Translations under genes and position numbers: made by a program
Assembly: GCA_022457155.1 (NCBI GenBank)
Contig: JAJGOT010000349.1
Location: 672,501 to 736,500 of the forward strand
Direction of reading: 5' to 3'
Length of the DNA: 64,000 nucleotides
Source: Cladopsammia gracilis
Lineage: Eukaryota; Cnidaria; Anthozoa; Scleractinia; Dendrophylliidae
Shown: positions 39,156 through 48,849 of the stretch, in pieces
How the letters are laid out: every line of letters starts with the position of its first letter
Numbering within the stretch: the stretch's first letter is position 1
The notes under the pieces: model-generated
Told to the model about the DNA's origin: nothing
Databases searched by the model: none
Seen by the model: only the letters and a program-made list of their open reading frames with translations

Positions 39156-40106
39156 GACACCAAGCTTTTCCGCATCGCTCAATGGAACCCAAGAATTAAA
39201 TTTATCGGGGTAGCTTTTCCATTTTACAAGCGCGAGTTTTCGCTTATTATCGCGGCGAATAACCTTTTCAATTCGAAACACATCTTGCGTTGTTCTTTGA
39301 AGTTCCGCCTGGTAAAATGATCCAGTGATTTTTTCTCCCAACAGATCGACTAATTTATACGTTACAGGGTTTGTGTTTAATATTTCGTCAATCACAAATA
39401 TCTCTTCCGACCAGTTCGGGGTGAAGCCTTTGTCAAATATCTTTCGTTTATATTTTGATATTCTAACTCTGTCGCCAACCCCTAATTTTGCCGGGTTGCG
39501 TTTAGCATAAATCATGTCGCCGTATAAATTAGCGAAAACCTGCCTCTCATTTTCCTGTTTGCTCGCCTCTGCGGGACTCATCCGAATGCTCGAATGAAAA
39601 CGATGATTATATTGATCCACTAACCTGCCCAGTTGGTCCCAGTATATTGTATTATTGTTAGCAGAAAACATTTTAAAGAGTTTCTCCTTGAAAGACCTGT
39701 TCCAGCGCTCAACAACAGATGCTTTTTCTTCATTTTCTGTTGTATACAATTTTACCCCATTCTTATCAAGCAGATTTTTCATTATTGCATTGAAAAATTC
39801 AGACCCTTTGTCAGTCCAAAGCATTTTCGGTTTTCGCTTCGTTTTAAATATGTCTTTAAAAGCATCAGCCACTGTTTGCCCTCGCTTGTTTTTCAGGGGG
39901 CGAATCCAACCGAATTTTGAGAAAACATCGATCACCATCAGGAGATATCTGATCCCTTTATTCCACCTCGAAAATTTCCCCATCTCGACCAGATAAGCCG
40001 CCCAGATGTTGTCAATCCCATATGAAATGACTCGCCTCTTTGGGAAGCGTCGCCTGATTGGCTGGTGAAGTTCGTTTGCCAGATTTTGAGCCCAGCCTTC
40101 ACTCAA
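39153..40106 (-). CDS. int: Polinton integrase of B with chromodomain
   Basis: About 317 residues. The catalytic triad is visible in SYGIDNIW, WTDKGSEFFN and ASVVERWNRSFKE. The C-terminal chromodomain is clear (DVFRIEKVIRRDNKRK ... FNSWVPLSDAE) and could guide integration to marked chromatin. No ATG precedes the conserved N-terminal block (ANELHQPIRRRFPKRR); the frame is open upstream and overlaps the end of the PLA2 gene around a GATTTTGAG sequence. Translation may begin internally or by frameshift from that gene. Confidence 0.92.
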   Translation of the reverse strand: MSEGWAQNLANELHQPIRRRFPKRRVISYGIDNIWAAYLVEMGKFSRWNKGIRYLLMVIDVFSKFGWIRPLKNKRGQTVADAFKDIFKTKRKPKMLWTDKGSEFFNAIMKNLLDKNGVKLYTTENEEKASVVERWNRSFKEKLFKMFSANNNTIYWDQLGRLVDQYNHRFHSSIRMSPAEASKQENERQVFANLYGDMIYAKRNPAKLGVGDRVRISKYKRKIFDKGFTPNWSEEIFVIDEILNTNPVTYKLVDLLGEKITGSFYQAELQRTTQDVFRIEKVIRRDNKRKLALVKWKSYPDKFNSWVPLSDAEKLGV

Positions 40107-40900
40107 AATCTTTTCCCGTTTTTTGGGGCACCCAAACCCAGTTTTTGTTTTGCATCAATCACGTTTCGCGCGAAAGCATGCCCCCACTGTCTTTCTTTCC
40201 AGGGAATCGCATCCAAAGCGGCAACCATTTTCCTGTCTGCTTTATTTTTACATTTGCGTGGATCCGCTTGTTTTGCGCAGACTGAATAATCCACATCGTG
40301 TTGCATAGCAACTGCGTCTGTTTTTCCTGTGGGCTGCTGCATAATTTCGAGAATCTTTCCCTTTTCATCGAATCGGACTTGTTTTTCGAGTGGGTTCCAG
40401 GGCCCGGTATAAGTATGCCCTGGGAGGGTGAATCCTTTCCTTGGTCTTGGCAGCTTCCCAATCAAGTTGTGCACATCCAACCCGCTGCCATCCAAATCTG
40501 CTCGATCTGTCGTATATTTTTTGTTTGGCCGGATCGCTGTGGACAGCTCATTAAGCATATCGGAAGAGGTTTTGGCAAGAAATGGTTTCATCTTGTCCAG
40601 GGCAAAATCCAATGCTTTTTTCTGAGTGTTTTTATTGCGTAATAACTCACTGGCTCCATAACGACCCATTTCAACTGTTTTTTTCCCTAACCAAGGCAGC
40701 GCATGCGCGACGCCAGTCAGCGCAAGTTCACCAAAGCCAGCTCCGCTGGCTGACCGCAGGTCGCCCTCACCTTGTGAGGGCCGACTCAGTTTCCCGAACT
40801 TTTCACAAATCTTGTTTTTTTGATTCCGCAGGAAGCGCAATGGCAAAACCACATCTTTCTTCCATTTTTTGCGGTCTGGAATCCAGATGGTTGCACGCAT
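40103..40900 (-). CDS. Phospholipase A2-domain virion protein of B, 265 aa
   Basis: The C-terminal half has the calcium-loop pattern YTGPWNPLEKQ and the catalytic HD motif MQHDVDYSVC, as in parvovirus VP1-type PLA2 domains, then a Lys/Arg-rich tail. In parvoviruses this enzyme opens endosomal membranes during entry. The N-terminal half is basic with a hydrophobic stretch (FGELALTGVAHALPWLG). Located between integrase and protease. Confidence 0.75.
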   Translation of the reverse strand: MRATIWIPDRKKWKKDVVLPLRFLRNQKNKICEKFGKLSRPSQGEGDLRSASGAGFGELALTGVAHALPWLGKKTVEMGRYGASELLRNKNTQKKALDFALDKMKPFLAKTSSDMLNELSTAIRPNKKYTTDRADLDGSGLDVHNLIGKLPRPRKGFTLPGHTYTGPWNPLEKQVRFDEKGKILEIMQQPTGKTDAVAMQHDVDYSVCAKQADPRKCKNKADRKMVAALDAIPWKERQWGHAFARNVIDAKQKLGLGAPKNGKRF

Positions 40901-40940
40901 TCAGTTTGTTTTTTTTCCTTCACGCAATATGATTTCATTT

Positions 40941-41669
40941 TCAATCGAAATATTCTTTTATGAATTTTTCATTTTGCGTCGTATCAGTCAGACTGAGAGG
41001 CTTGAGAATATCATAGAAATCTTTCCCCTGCGACCATTGATGGAGGAAAAACAAGCAATAATACCCGCAAAGAACGCTGTTGATGTTTTGATACTGACTG
41101 CTGTTCCAAATCACCGGTTTGGAACTTTTGAATTCCTGGGGAAATCCCATCCCAAACGAGTCGAAATACCACGTGAATTTCTGTCCGGGAACGAAGTGCC
41201 TGGGAGCGAAGCGACCAGCGGCGCAGCACACCCAGTGAGTTCCTGCATTTGCAAGGTAATCAAGATTGATAATGCAGGGGCTGTGCTCCCGGGGCCTCAC
41301 ATCATCCCTGGCGAAAATCCCTTTGAAATTGGGAATTTCCAGAAAATCAATCCACTTCATGAGATCAAGGTTGGTCAGGGGTTTGTTCACGAATTTCGGT
41401 TTCGCTGCGCTCAGCTTTCGCTTCACAAAATCGCCCTGAGAACTGGGATGTTGTTGAATGGACTTTTCGTTCCCAGCAGAAGTCCCTCTCCTTTTTTTGA
41501 TTTTTTTCCCATCCCAACAGTTTTTCGTCCCCAGGTTCCGATGAATGGGGGTGGTTGAAACGGATGCGCCCCCAATCTTGGCGCTCCTTTTCCTTTTGGG
41601 CGTCCAACTCTTGGCGCTCCTTTTCCTTTTGGGCGTCCAACTCTTGGTGCTCCTTTTCCTTTTGGGCAT
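40941..41669 (-). CDS. Adenovirus-type cysteine protease of B
   Basis: Catalytic residues in order: His in AGTHWVC, Asp in YFDSFGM, Cys in SVLCGYYCLFFL. This is the C5/Ulp1-like maturation protease of Polintons. The real start is uncertain. The frame is open up to an ATG at 41669, but that part is the 33-bp repeat read in another frame of the core gene, and the conserved protease begins near PLTNLDLMKW (about 41345). Confidence 0.85.
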   Translation of the reverse strand: MPKRKRSTKSWTPKRKRSAKSWTPKRKRSAKIGGASVSTTPIHRNLGTKNCWDGKKIKKRRGTSAGNEKSIQQHPSSQGDFVKRKLSAAKPKFVNKPLTNLDLMKWIDFLEIPNFKGIFARDDVRPREHSPCIINLDYLANAGTHWVCCAAGRFAPRHFVPGQKFTWYFDSFGMGFPQEFKSSKPVIWNSSQYQNINSVLCGYYCLFFLHQWSQGKDFYDILKPLSLTDTTQNEKFIKEYFD

Positions 41670-42292
41670 CCAACTCTTGGAGCGCCTTTCCCAAACAAAT
41701 TTTTCACCATGTCCAGCGCCAGTGGAATTCCAATGGAAGCCAGCACAGTTCCCAACAATCCACCAGACTGTTTTGCGGATGGTTTGATCACCAACTGTCC
41801 TCCTGATTTAAGGGCAGTCAAAATGTCCTGTTTCTGTTTATTTGTCAACAAATGTTTATTGTCAATCAGTTGTTGAATTTTATCTTGGGGAATGAGAAAT
41901 CCGCCCACTTGCCCACCTTTCCCGCTTATCTTTTTCACAACTTGACTCGCTCCTTCACTCGCTAAACCAGCTAATGCTGACAGTCCAAGTGTCTTTGCCA
42001 GGGTGGGTGCCAGGGAACGAGCCAGGGGAACAATAGCAGAGAAAAGACTTCCGCCTTGCTTCATCACTTTTCTGATTTGCGTTTTCGATATCTTTATCTC
42101 AACTCCCTTTCCCAAAGCTGCAGCTTTGCCGATTCGTCTTATTTGATTGGCTGTCAGCATCAGTTCATCATTTCCGCTTGTTTGTTTGCCACCCAATCTC
42201 AGGGTGATAGGGCTTTTTGTTCGGAATGCTCTTCCAAGCTTGCTTTTTTGCCCTTCCGACAGATTTACTTTATGTGGGTGATATGTTGTCAT
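41423..42292 (-). CDS. Basic core/pVI-like protein of B, 289 aa
   Basis: MTTYHPHKVNLSEGQ, then KISKTQIRKVMKQGG, a hydrophobic helical segment (PTLAKTLGLSALAGLASEG), a Gly/Lys-rich part and a repeated KGKGAPRVGRP unit with AT-hook-like GRP cores. It ends KSPFNNIPVLRAIL. The hydrophobic helix followed by basic repeats recalls adenovirus pVI/pX-type core proteins. ATG 42292 is in TTTAAAATG context. Confidence 0.65.
   Translation of the reverse strand: MTTYHPHKVNLSEGQKSKLGRAFRTKSPITLRLGGKQTSGNDELMLTANQIRRIGKAAALGKGVEIKISKTQIRKVMKQGGSLFSAIVPLARSLAPTLAKTLGLSALAGLASEGASQVVKKISGKGGQVGGFLIPQDKIQQLIDNKHLLTNKQKQDILTALKSGGQLVIKPSAKQSGGLLGTVLASIGIPLALDMVKNLFGKGAPRVGCPKGKGAPRVGRPKGKGAPRVGRPKGKGAPRLGAHPFQPPPFIGTWGRKTVGMGKKSKKGEGLLLGTKSPFNNIPVLRAIL
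41572..41690. repeat. 33-bp in-gene minisatellite
   Basis: Three and a half units of GGCGTCCAACTCTTGGCGCT plus 13 further bases. Because 33 is divisible by three, each of the three minus-strand frames stays open and yields charged repeats. Confidence 0.85.
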
Positions 42293-42318
42293 TTTAAATG
42301 ATAACATATGTTTTCAGA

Positions 42319-43605
42319 TCACACGATAACTAATTCATTTCCAATCTTATCAATTTTCACCAGTTCTTCATAGAGAACAATGGCATGTACATTGAAGTTT
42401 GCAGCTGCATCTGCGTTCAATCGATATCTGAATATCAACTGCTTGGGATCTCTTGTTGGTTTTTCAGTTTGATAAGTCAGATTGAAATAGATCAACGGGA
42501 AAAGAGAATTGAAATTGGCCAGATTCAACTGTGTTCCAGTGTTAAAATCATTTTTCCGCATTGCATAAGCCATGACATCCTGGAAAATCCTCACTTTGCT
42601 TTCACTGTCGTACTCTGTTTCCGGGTAGAAAACTCCGTTTCCATATTCCAATCGGCAGTTCAACAAGGATGAATCATTATCTCCCGCATTCAGCTTGAAA
42701 GTGTCCATCAGATAGGGATTGTCTTCTGCAAGGACATCATTGGGTGGAGCGGTTCTTTTCAGCCAGACAAAAATATGCCTCACATTGTCAATGCTCGGTG
42801 AGATCTGGAAGAATCCTGATGATGTTGCGGGAGCTGATTGCTGATACATTTCCCTCAGATATTTCCATTGCGTTTCTTTCCGGAATGAGCTGACAAATTT
42901 GTCATACAGAGAATCTTTGGGAGTCAGTCTTGGCACCCAAAGCAAAAGTCGATTCACAACAACTCTTCCAGCATCAACGCCGTTTGCCATATGAATCAGC
43001 TCCCCATCCTCATTAAGCTCAATCTCGAATTGCAGCTGCATGGGTACAAGCATCTTATCTTCCAACTCTTCGAAAAAGGAAAAACGATTCAGGGGAATGA
43101 TCGTGTTAATGTTCTTTGCACCGCCGGTTCCATTGTCACGAACTGCTTGAGATTGCACCCGCCGGGCTTCAAATCCAAGATTCGTATTAGCGGTTGTTGC
43201 ATCAGTATCCAAATACCAGAAACTGTTCTTGGCGACTGATCTGCTGAAGTCATCGGAGTATTCTAACAAATTCTTTGCGAAACAGACTTTATGCAGATTA
43301 TCAGTATCATAAACAATCTTTCCTGCAGATTTAATCTTCACGTGTTTAATCAGGGAATGAGCGCCATTGATCACTGTGATCCTGTCAGCTGCTGCATAGC
43401 CAGCACCATCCGCCAGTTTTTGGAGTTGAAACTGCACCTCGAAATACGCATTATACCAATCATAGAATGCAGATCGGTCATTAATTGTGAATTTATCACC
43501 ACCTTTGTGTTGAGGTTGCCCATTAGCTGGAGCTCTGATTGTGTCATCCAGCTGGAAGCGCACCAATTCATTTCTTTGAAGATATTCACTCGATCGAAAA
43601 GCCAT
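42319..43605 (-). CDS. mcp: Major capsid protein of B, 428 aa, intact
   Basis: Double-jelly-roll-type pattern: YDWYNAYFEVQFQLQKL, SLIKHVKIKSAGKIVYD, the typical IPLNRFSFFEELEDK followed by LVPMQLQFEIEL, and VVVNRLLLWVPRLTPKD. Start ATG 43605 lies in TATAAAATGG. Flanked by the core and pVII-like genes, the usual capsid neighbourhood. Confidence 0.85.
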   Translation of the reverse strand: MAFRSSEYLQRNELVRFQLDDTIRAPANGQPQHKGGDKFTINDRSAFYDWYNAYFEVQFQLQKLADGAGYAAADRITVINGAHSLIKHVKIKSAGKIVYDTDNLHKVCFAKNLLEYSDDFSRSVAKNSFWYLDTDATTANTNLGFEARRVQSQAVRDNGTGGAKNINTIIPLNRFSFFEELEDKMLVPMQLQFEIELNEDGELIHMANGVDAGRVVVNRLLLWVPRLTPKDSLYDKFVSSFRKETQWKYLREMYQQSAPATSSGFFQISPSIDNVRHIFVWLKRTAPPNDVLAEDNPYLMDTFKLNAGDNDSSLLNCRLEYGNGVFYPETEYDSESKVRIFQDVMAYAMRKNDFNTGTQLNLANFNSLFPLIYFNLTYQTEKPTRDPKQLIFRYRLNADAAANFNVHAIVLYEELVKIDKIGNELVIV

Positions 43606-43606
43606 T

Positions 43607-44016
43607 TTATATCATTTTATTTCTTTTCCGGATTCCCTGTCCAGAGATCAACCTGTTCAATATAGCATCAGAACTTTCTCCCTGCGGTCGCTCTCCGGAG
43701 GTTGACGCAGGGGCTGATTGTGGTCGAGCTGGTTGTTTTTTGCTAGGTGGTTTCCCCTTTCTCATATTTCCCAGTTTTTTCATGATCAAATCACCAGATT
43801 TTTCAACTGCTTTTTTGCCGAGTTTATCCCCAGCGTGAGAAATACCTGATTCCAATGCTTTTTTCGCAATGGGTTTTGCGAATTTATTGAAGACGACTGA
43901 TGCGACCTCCTCATTGGTTTGAAAATATTGTCCACAATCAAACCTGTTCCTTTGTGCCGGAAGACAAACCGCCCCAGCTGGGGGTGATAATAACGAGTAA
44001 ATTCATAACTTTTCAT
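43607..44016 (-). pseudogene. Basic pVII-like protein of B, frameshifted
   Basis: The N-terminus YYHPQLGRFVFRHKGTGL is in one frame and the rest (KPIAKKALESGISHAGD, KKLGNMRKGKPPSKK) in another. The shift lies near 43905-43930, in an ATTTTC stretch. The Lys/Arg/Pro-rich C-terminus suggests DNA condensation. Very short spacing to the capsid gene. Confidence 0.65.
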
Positions 44017-44789
44017 TTTATTTGCTTTTTCAAGATCAGAGAGAACGCCGTATCGGCTCCATTCAAATCCACAATCCGTCTTTTCCCATCAGTGATATAG
44101 ATTCGAATGGAGCTTATTGTGTTTTTATTCACAGGGCTGAATGTGATTCTCAAGGGTTCCAAAGTGAAACTATAGGAGGCCTGCAGAACAGATGTGGAAA
44201 AGGAGAAGATGATATCACTCTCTTCCCCATCCACAAGCGAATCACTTGTGAGATCGCAATGCACGTTCAACATATCAGTATCTTGGCTGAGGTTTGGAAC
44301 TCTGGGGCCAATGTTGACTTTGTCTTTCAGAATCTTTTTCTCAAAACCAATGAGATTGCCGAAGTTAGATTTAGAGAGATCAAGTTGCCAGTTTTCTTCC
44401 AGTGTGATTGTTACTCTGAAAGTTGTGAGAGAGAAAGCAAGATTGATTGGGAATTTTTCATTCTTTCCTGGCGTGGATCCTGCGAGGGGACCTGTTGCTT
44501 TTCGAATTGCCGCATTTATTGTGGAATAATCCTAAACCCCAGCAGGAAAGGTGATATCGGAAAATGTTTTGCCACCATCAGAGCTGAATCTGATCAGCTG
44601 ATTTTTCAATGCCGCATTGATGTTATACCATGTAAAACTCATATTGATAATTCTGTTCAACCCAACAACATATTGGGAATTTGAATCCAAAACAATGGGC
44701 CGATTGAATTTTGTTGTGAAATTTTCTGGTTTGTTGCCGCCAGTCTTGACGGAAAAGGATGACAGGACAATTTCTCTTTCGATTTCCAT
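44013..44789 (-). pseudogene. Penton-like minor capsid protein of B, one amber codon
   Basis: Beta-rich, beginning MEIEREIVLSSFSVK with NRPIVLDSNSQYVVGLNRI and VHCDLTSDSLVDG, and ending VDLNGADTAFSLILKK. This fits the single-jelly-roll penton of Polintons. An in-frame TAG (44532-44534) interrupts it at about residue 85. Start 44789 was chosen from the CTAAAATGG context; the frame is open upstream to 44825. Confidence 0.7.
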
Positions 44790-44790
44790 T

Positions 44791-45759
44791 TTAGGGCTTG
44801 AAATAGTTTTTAAAGAGCTTCTCATGCTGGGAACGATTGATGACTCCCTCTTTCAGGAGAAGATCGAGAATGCCAACTCCAGTGTTTCTGATGCCCTGAT
44901 TCGTATTCCCAGCAAGAATGGAGCCAACGATGACCTCCAGTTTCTGGAGAAGATCTGCGGGGTTGGAGAAAAAACGGATGAGTCCACCTCTCAGCCCCGA
45001 ACCCGTCTTCATCTGTGACACTTTCTTATTAAAATGCTTTATGTATTCATTCACAGCTTTGAATGAACGATTTATCCTTTGATGTTGCAAATTCTTTGTC
45101 TCTTCCGTTATTTCCCCTTTATTGAATTTTTTGGTCCAAGCAGCTTTGTAACCTTTCAATTGATTTCTTCTGAAGTGTGCAATGGTCACAACATTCTTGA
45201 GATATTTGATTTTCCTCGCTGATGGGATGTTTGGATCCCTGAGAACTTCCTTCTCCACAATATCATAATTCGTGAGGTCCAAGCTATCCAAGATCTGATT
45301 GGTTTCATCTTCATCTTCCTCTTCCACTTCATCGCCCGGTTCCAAAGCATAATCGGGAGATTCATCTTCATATTCAGGTGGATCATCTCCTATCTCTTGC
45401 ACAACTTCTTCATATGTTGGAGGAGCTGGTGGAATTTGTTTCTTTGTTTGGGATGGAACGGCCTCATCAAACAAGCCTTCGGCATCCATATCTTCAAATG
45501 GGTCGACTTCGGGGAGATAATCAATCTCTTCCAGTTTGGCTTTCTTCCTTCGTGCGGGTTGTGCCCGGGGAAGTGGCCCCAAATTCGACGCAATCACCTC
45601 ATCCAGTTTCGATGTGATGGGTTTGAATGTTTTTTCAAGTCCGATTTGACTTGTCTCTTCACCCAACTTTTTTTGGGTGTAGCATTGTGAACAAAGTTGA
45701 TTTTTTTGCCCAAAGCAGATTTGCTTTTGGCCATTTCTTGCCATTTCAATAAACTCATT
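44791..45759 (-). pseudogene. PPxY-bearing structural protein of B, probable frameshift
   Basis: Two PPxY motifs (APPTYEEV and DPPEYEDE) lie in an acidic Pro-rich middle; such motifs recruit WW-domain ubiquitin ligases in adenovirus and retrovirus proteins. The helical C-terminus ends HEKLFKNYFKP. The TATAAAATG at 45759 begins a different frame (MSLLKWQEMAK) that meets the main frame at a T-run (45630-45635), suggesting a one-base shift. Otherwise the start would be ATG 45744. Confidence 0.6.
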
Positions 45760-45824
45760 TTATATCCCAGAAACACAAATTTGGGATGAAAAACATGATG
45801 TAGAACATAATGTTCATCAATAAA

Positions 45825-46457
45825 ATGAAAATCCCAAATTATGATTGCCAGGACCCAATCACAAATTTCAAACAACTTCACCCGTTCATGCCGGATCGAA
45901 CTTTCAGAATGTTGATCTGTGGTCCTTCAGGATCGGGGAAAACAAATGTTCTCCTGGATATGATTTTCCGCCTGCTCTTCTACGATAAAATTTTCCTCTA
46001 TGCGAAAAATCTTGACCAATCCAAATATCAACATCTGCTGAAAACATTTCGCCCAATCAGCAAAGAAGCTGGGTATGACGTCGTGGAAGCATCCCCGGAT
46101 GAAATCATCCCAGTTTCTGAATTGACAGGGGAGAATCAAAAGCTGGTTGTTTTCGATGATTTTGTTTCCGAAAAGAACCAAAAGCCATTGATTGATTATT
46201 TCATTCAGGGCAGACACCGCAATTGCTCTGTGATTTATCTTTCGCAAAGTTATTTCGGAACACCAAAAGATATCCGCCTGAATTGTTCGCATTTTTGCAT
46301 CTTTGAATTCCCAAGCAACAAAGAAATTGCGGCGATGTGCAGGGAAAACAATGTCAGCAAAGAAGATTATCGGAAAGCAACGGCGCAGCCCTTCTCTTTC
46401 CTGTATGTGGATAAGCCGAGGAAATTCATTGCCAAAAATTTTGATGAAAGCATTTAA
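45825..46457 (+). CDS. Packaging ATPase of B, 210 aa, intact
   Basis: Walker A CGPSGSGKTN, Walker B KLVVFDDF, and sensor-like VIYLSQSYF. Divergent from the PPxY gene across 65 bp. ATG 45825 is in AATAAAATG; an in-frame ATG at 45810 is less likely. Confidence 0.92.
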   Translation: MKIPNYDCQDPITNFKQLHPFMPDRTFRMLICGPSGSGKTNVLLDMIFRLLFYDKIFLYAKNLDQSKYQHLLKTFRPISKEAGYDVVEASPDEIIPVSELTGENQKLVVFDDFVSEKNQKPLIDYFIQGRHRNCSVIYLSQSYFGTPKDIRLNCSHFCIFEFPSNKEIAAMCRENNVSKEDYRKATAQPFSFLYVDKPRKFIAKNFDESI

Positions 46458-46458
46458 A

Positions 46459-48274
46459 ATGAGTTATTCAAATGGACTGCTTTCTGAAACAAGCAACTTC
46501 CAGGGAGGACGAGATGGAAAAGATGGACTGCCAGGCGTTGGTTTCAAGCTGACGCCTTCAGGAGACTTCGATCTTCAAAACAAAAAAATGACCAATGTCG
46601 CTGAAGGAACGGGGAATGACGATGCAATCACAAAGCATCAAGTTGACACGCTTGCAACGCAATTGCGGGCAGATTCTCTCCAGGTTGATGGTTCCTCGCA
46701 TATGACTGGAGATCTTGATCTCAGGGGACAAAAACTCATCAACCCCGGGGAAATAGAAATGAATCGTAAATTGATCGTCAATCTGGACACTGATGAAGAC
46801 AACGATTTGTCAGCGGTGAATATGGTCACTGAAAAAATTCCACCCTGATGCTCCGGCTCACACTCATGAAGTCACGAAGGACCTAGATTTGAAAGAACTT
46901 TTCAACGTGAAAAACTCAAAACAACAAACATGGCATGATTTGGGAGCGCATTATAACAACCTGATCTCTTACAATGATTGCAGGAATATCTTTCTCAGCC
47001 GCAAAGAGACGTTTCCAATGGAGACGGCTTTGGATATGGGAAATCACACCATTTTTAACGTGAAAGATCCCGAAGTTGCCGACCAAGGCGCAAACATGCG
47101 ATATGTGGATGCCCAATCCGCGAAAAAGCTTTCGTTGGAAGGCGGAACAATGACCGGAAACCTGGATATGAACTCGCAACAAATCAACAATATTGCAGCG
47201 CCAACTCTGAAGCATCAACCCACGTCAAAATCTTATGTGGATAACAAGATAGGAGGTGTGGTAGTCCACACGATAGAATTAGAAGAGAAGCTCAAAAAAT
47301 ACGTAAATGAATCGCATATCACGTCAACCTCCCATCCGAAGGACGCATTCCACTATCTGATGGAAAATGTGGATGAATCCAGCTCTGAACATAATATGAC
47401 AGTAACGGCAATCAGTGATTTTTCAAATTCGCCGCATCTTTTCAACAAGAAGGCGTATGACTTGAAAATAACCAAAGATCATTTCAATGAATACGATGGG
47501 AGACTTGGATTCAATATGTTCAAACTCCCAGAGGGAGAATACACGATTTGCATTGAATTCTTCCCCGCGTCAATGGATGGTGTTAGTGTTTATGTCGTGA
47601 GCACAAGTCTGAATATCAATCAACAATCAACAAAGAAGTTTTCGGGGTATTCCAGATCCATCATCCACATGCATAAATGGGAGATCACTCCACCAGAATA
47701 CATTTTCCTGGATCTGAAGTGGCGGGGAACTGCCGAGTCAGCTGCAGAAGGACCCGCAAAGTTGATCATATATGGCGTTGCTGGTTCTCAACCTGATGTT
47801 GAAAGCAGCGTTTATGATTCCCCTTTCGTTTTTGAGAATCAAAAGATGGTCATGGAGACTGATTTGGATTTGAATGGTCACGCAGTGTTGAATTTGCCGC
47901 TTCGCCCTTCAAAACACTTTATTTTTGCAAGATTTGAGAAAGGAAAACACAATGATTGTTTAATCTTCCCAAATGAAGAGGAAGATGAAACAAATTATTG
48001 GCAACAATTTGGATCTGACTTCCGGATTTTGAATGTCACGGTTTTCATTCTTCAACGCGGTCCCAACCCAGTGAGTGGAGCAACCATCATCATGACAAGT
48101 GTTGTTCAAGGAGATCGCATCACTCGAAACGCAGTCAGACCTTCAACCAATTCATTTGGTTCACTTCAGTTCACCTTCAATCAAAATGTTGGGAAGGAAG
48201 AAGCTTTCTTTCTGGCTCTCTCGGATGGAAATGCCATTCAAAGAGCAAAAGCGACAATTCTGATTGAAAAATGA
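46459..48274 (+). pseudogene. Collagen/tail-fibre-like virion fibre of B, frameshifted
   Basis: The N-terminus has a collagen-like GRDGKDGLPGVGF. Repeated phage-tail-fibre modules follow (MTGDLDLRGQKLINPG, MTGNLDMNSQQINNIAAPT, SYVDNKI, METDLDLNGHAVLNLP). The C-terminal domain of about 350 residues is beta-rich and may be the receptor-binding head. A one-base shift at the A-run 46832-46837 separates the two frames. Such fibres usually trimerise. Confidence 0.75.
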
Positions 48275-48289
48275 TTTCTCCCTGAAAAA

Positions 48290-48772
48290 ATGAGAAAACA
48301 AAGCATCTTTGCTTTCAATCACATAGACCCCGCAATTCGGGAAGAAGAACTGGAAGAGATCAAAAAACTTTTTCGATTTTATCACAAAAGATTCTGGTGC
48401 CTGAAACGAGCGCATGGTCGATACAAGAAAATGAATCTGCTCATGAATTTGACCTCTTTCGGTTTGGTTGCAATCGGGACGATTGCTGGGGCAGCAACTC
48501 TCAACCCCATCGTTTTGGGGGTGATTTCCGGATTGGGATTGGTCGTCAAAACCTTCAATGAAATGAAGAACCTGAAAAGCAAAATTGAGATGGCGAAGTT
48601 CGCGTTCACCACCTATGAAAAAACATTGAGTGATTTGCGCTTCGCTTTGCGGGGAAGAAATTTTGATCGAACTGAATTTTTGTCTTCAATGGAAGCGATT
48701 GATGGGATTGTGATTGATTTGGGGTTGGATTTGGAGAAGTTTGAGAAGAAATGGGAAAGTCGATTTGAGTGA
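48290..48772 (+). CDS. Two-membrane-segment helical protein of B, 160 aa
   Basis: Coiled N-terminal helix (EEELEEIKKLFRFYHKRFW), hydrophobic hairpin (IGTIAGAATLNPIVLGVISG) and charged C-terminal helices. The same layout as the family-A gene at 29179-29853, although the sequences have diverged. Intact; starts AAAAATG just after the fibre stop. Confidence 0.65.
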   Translation: MRKQSIFAFNHIDPAIREEELEEIKKLFRFYHKRFWCLKRAHGRYKKMNLLMNLTSFGLVAIGTIAGAATLNPIVLGVISGLGLVVKTFNEMKNLKSKIEMAKFAFTTYEKTLSDLRFALRGRNFDRTEFLSSMEAIDGIVIDLGLDLEKFEKKWESRFE

Positions 48773-48849
48773 GCGAAGCGACCGAAGGGAGCTGCGGAGC
48801 GGCGAGCCAGGAGTGAGCGCGTTTTTCATTTCTGGGAAATAAAAATCAT

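Noticed and set aside
41365..41694. A repeat-rich Gln/Glu/Lys protein (third frame of the 33-bp repeat)
   Set aside because: It exists only because a 33-bp unit keeps all frames open; no promoter context and no homologue in the family pattern.
46459..48274. Bacteriophage contamination because of tail-fibre-like repeats
   Set aside because: The gene lies inside a Polinton with intact TIRs and a target duplication in another eukaryotic element.
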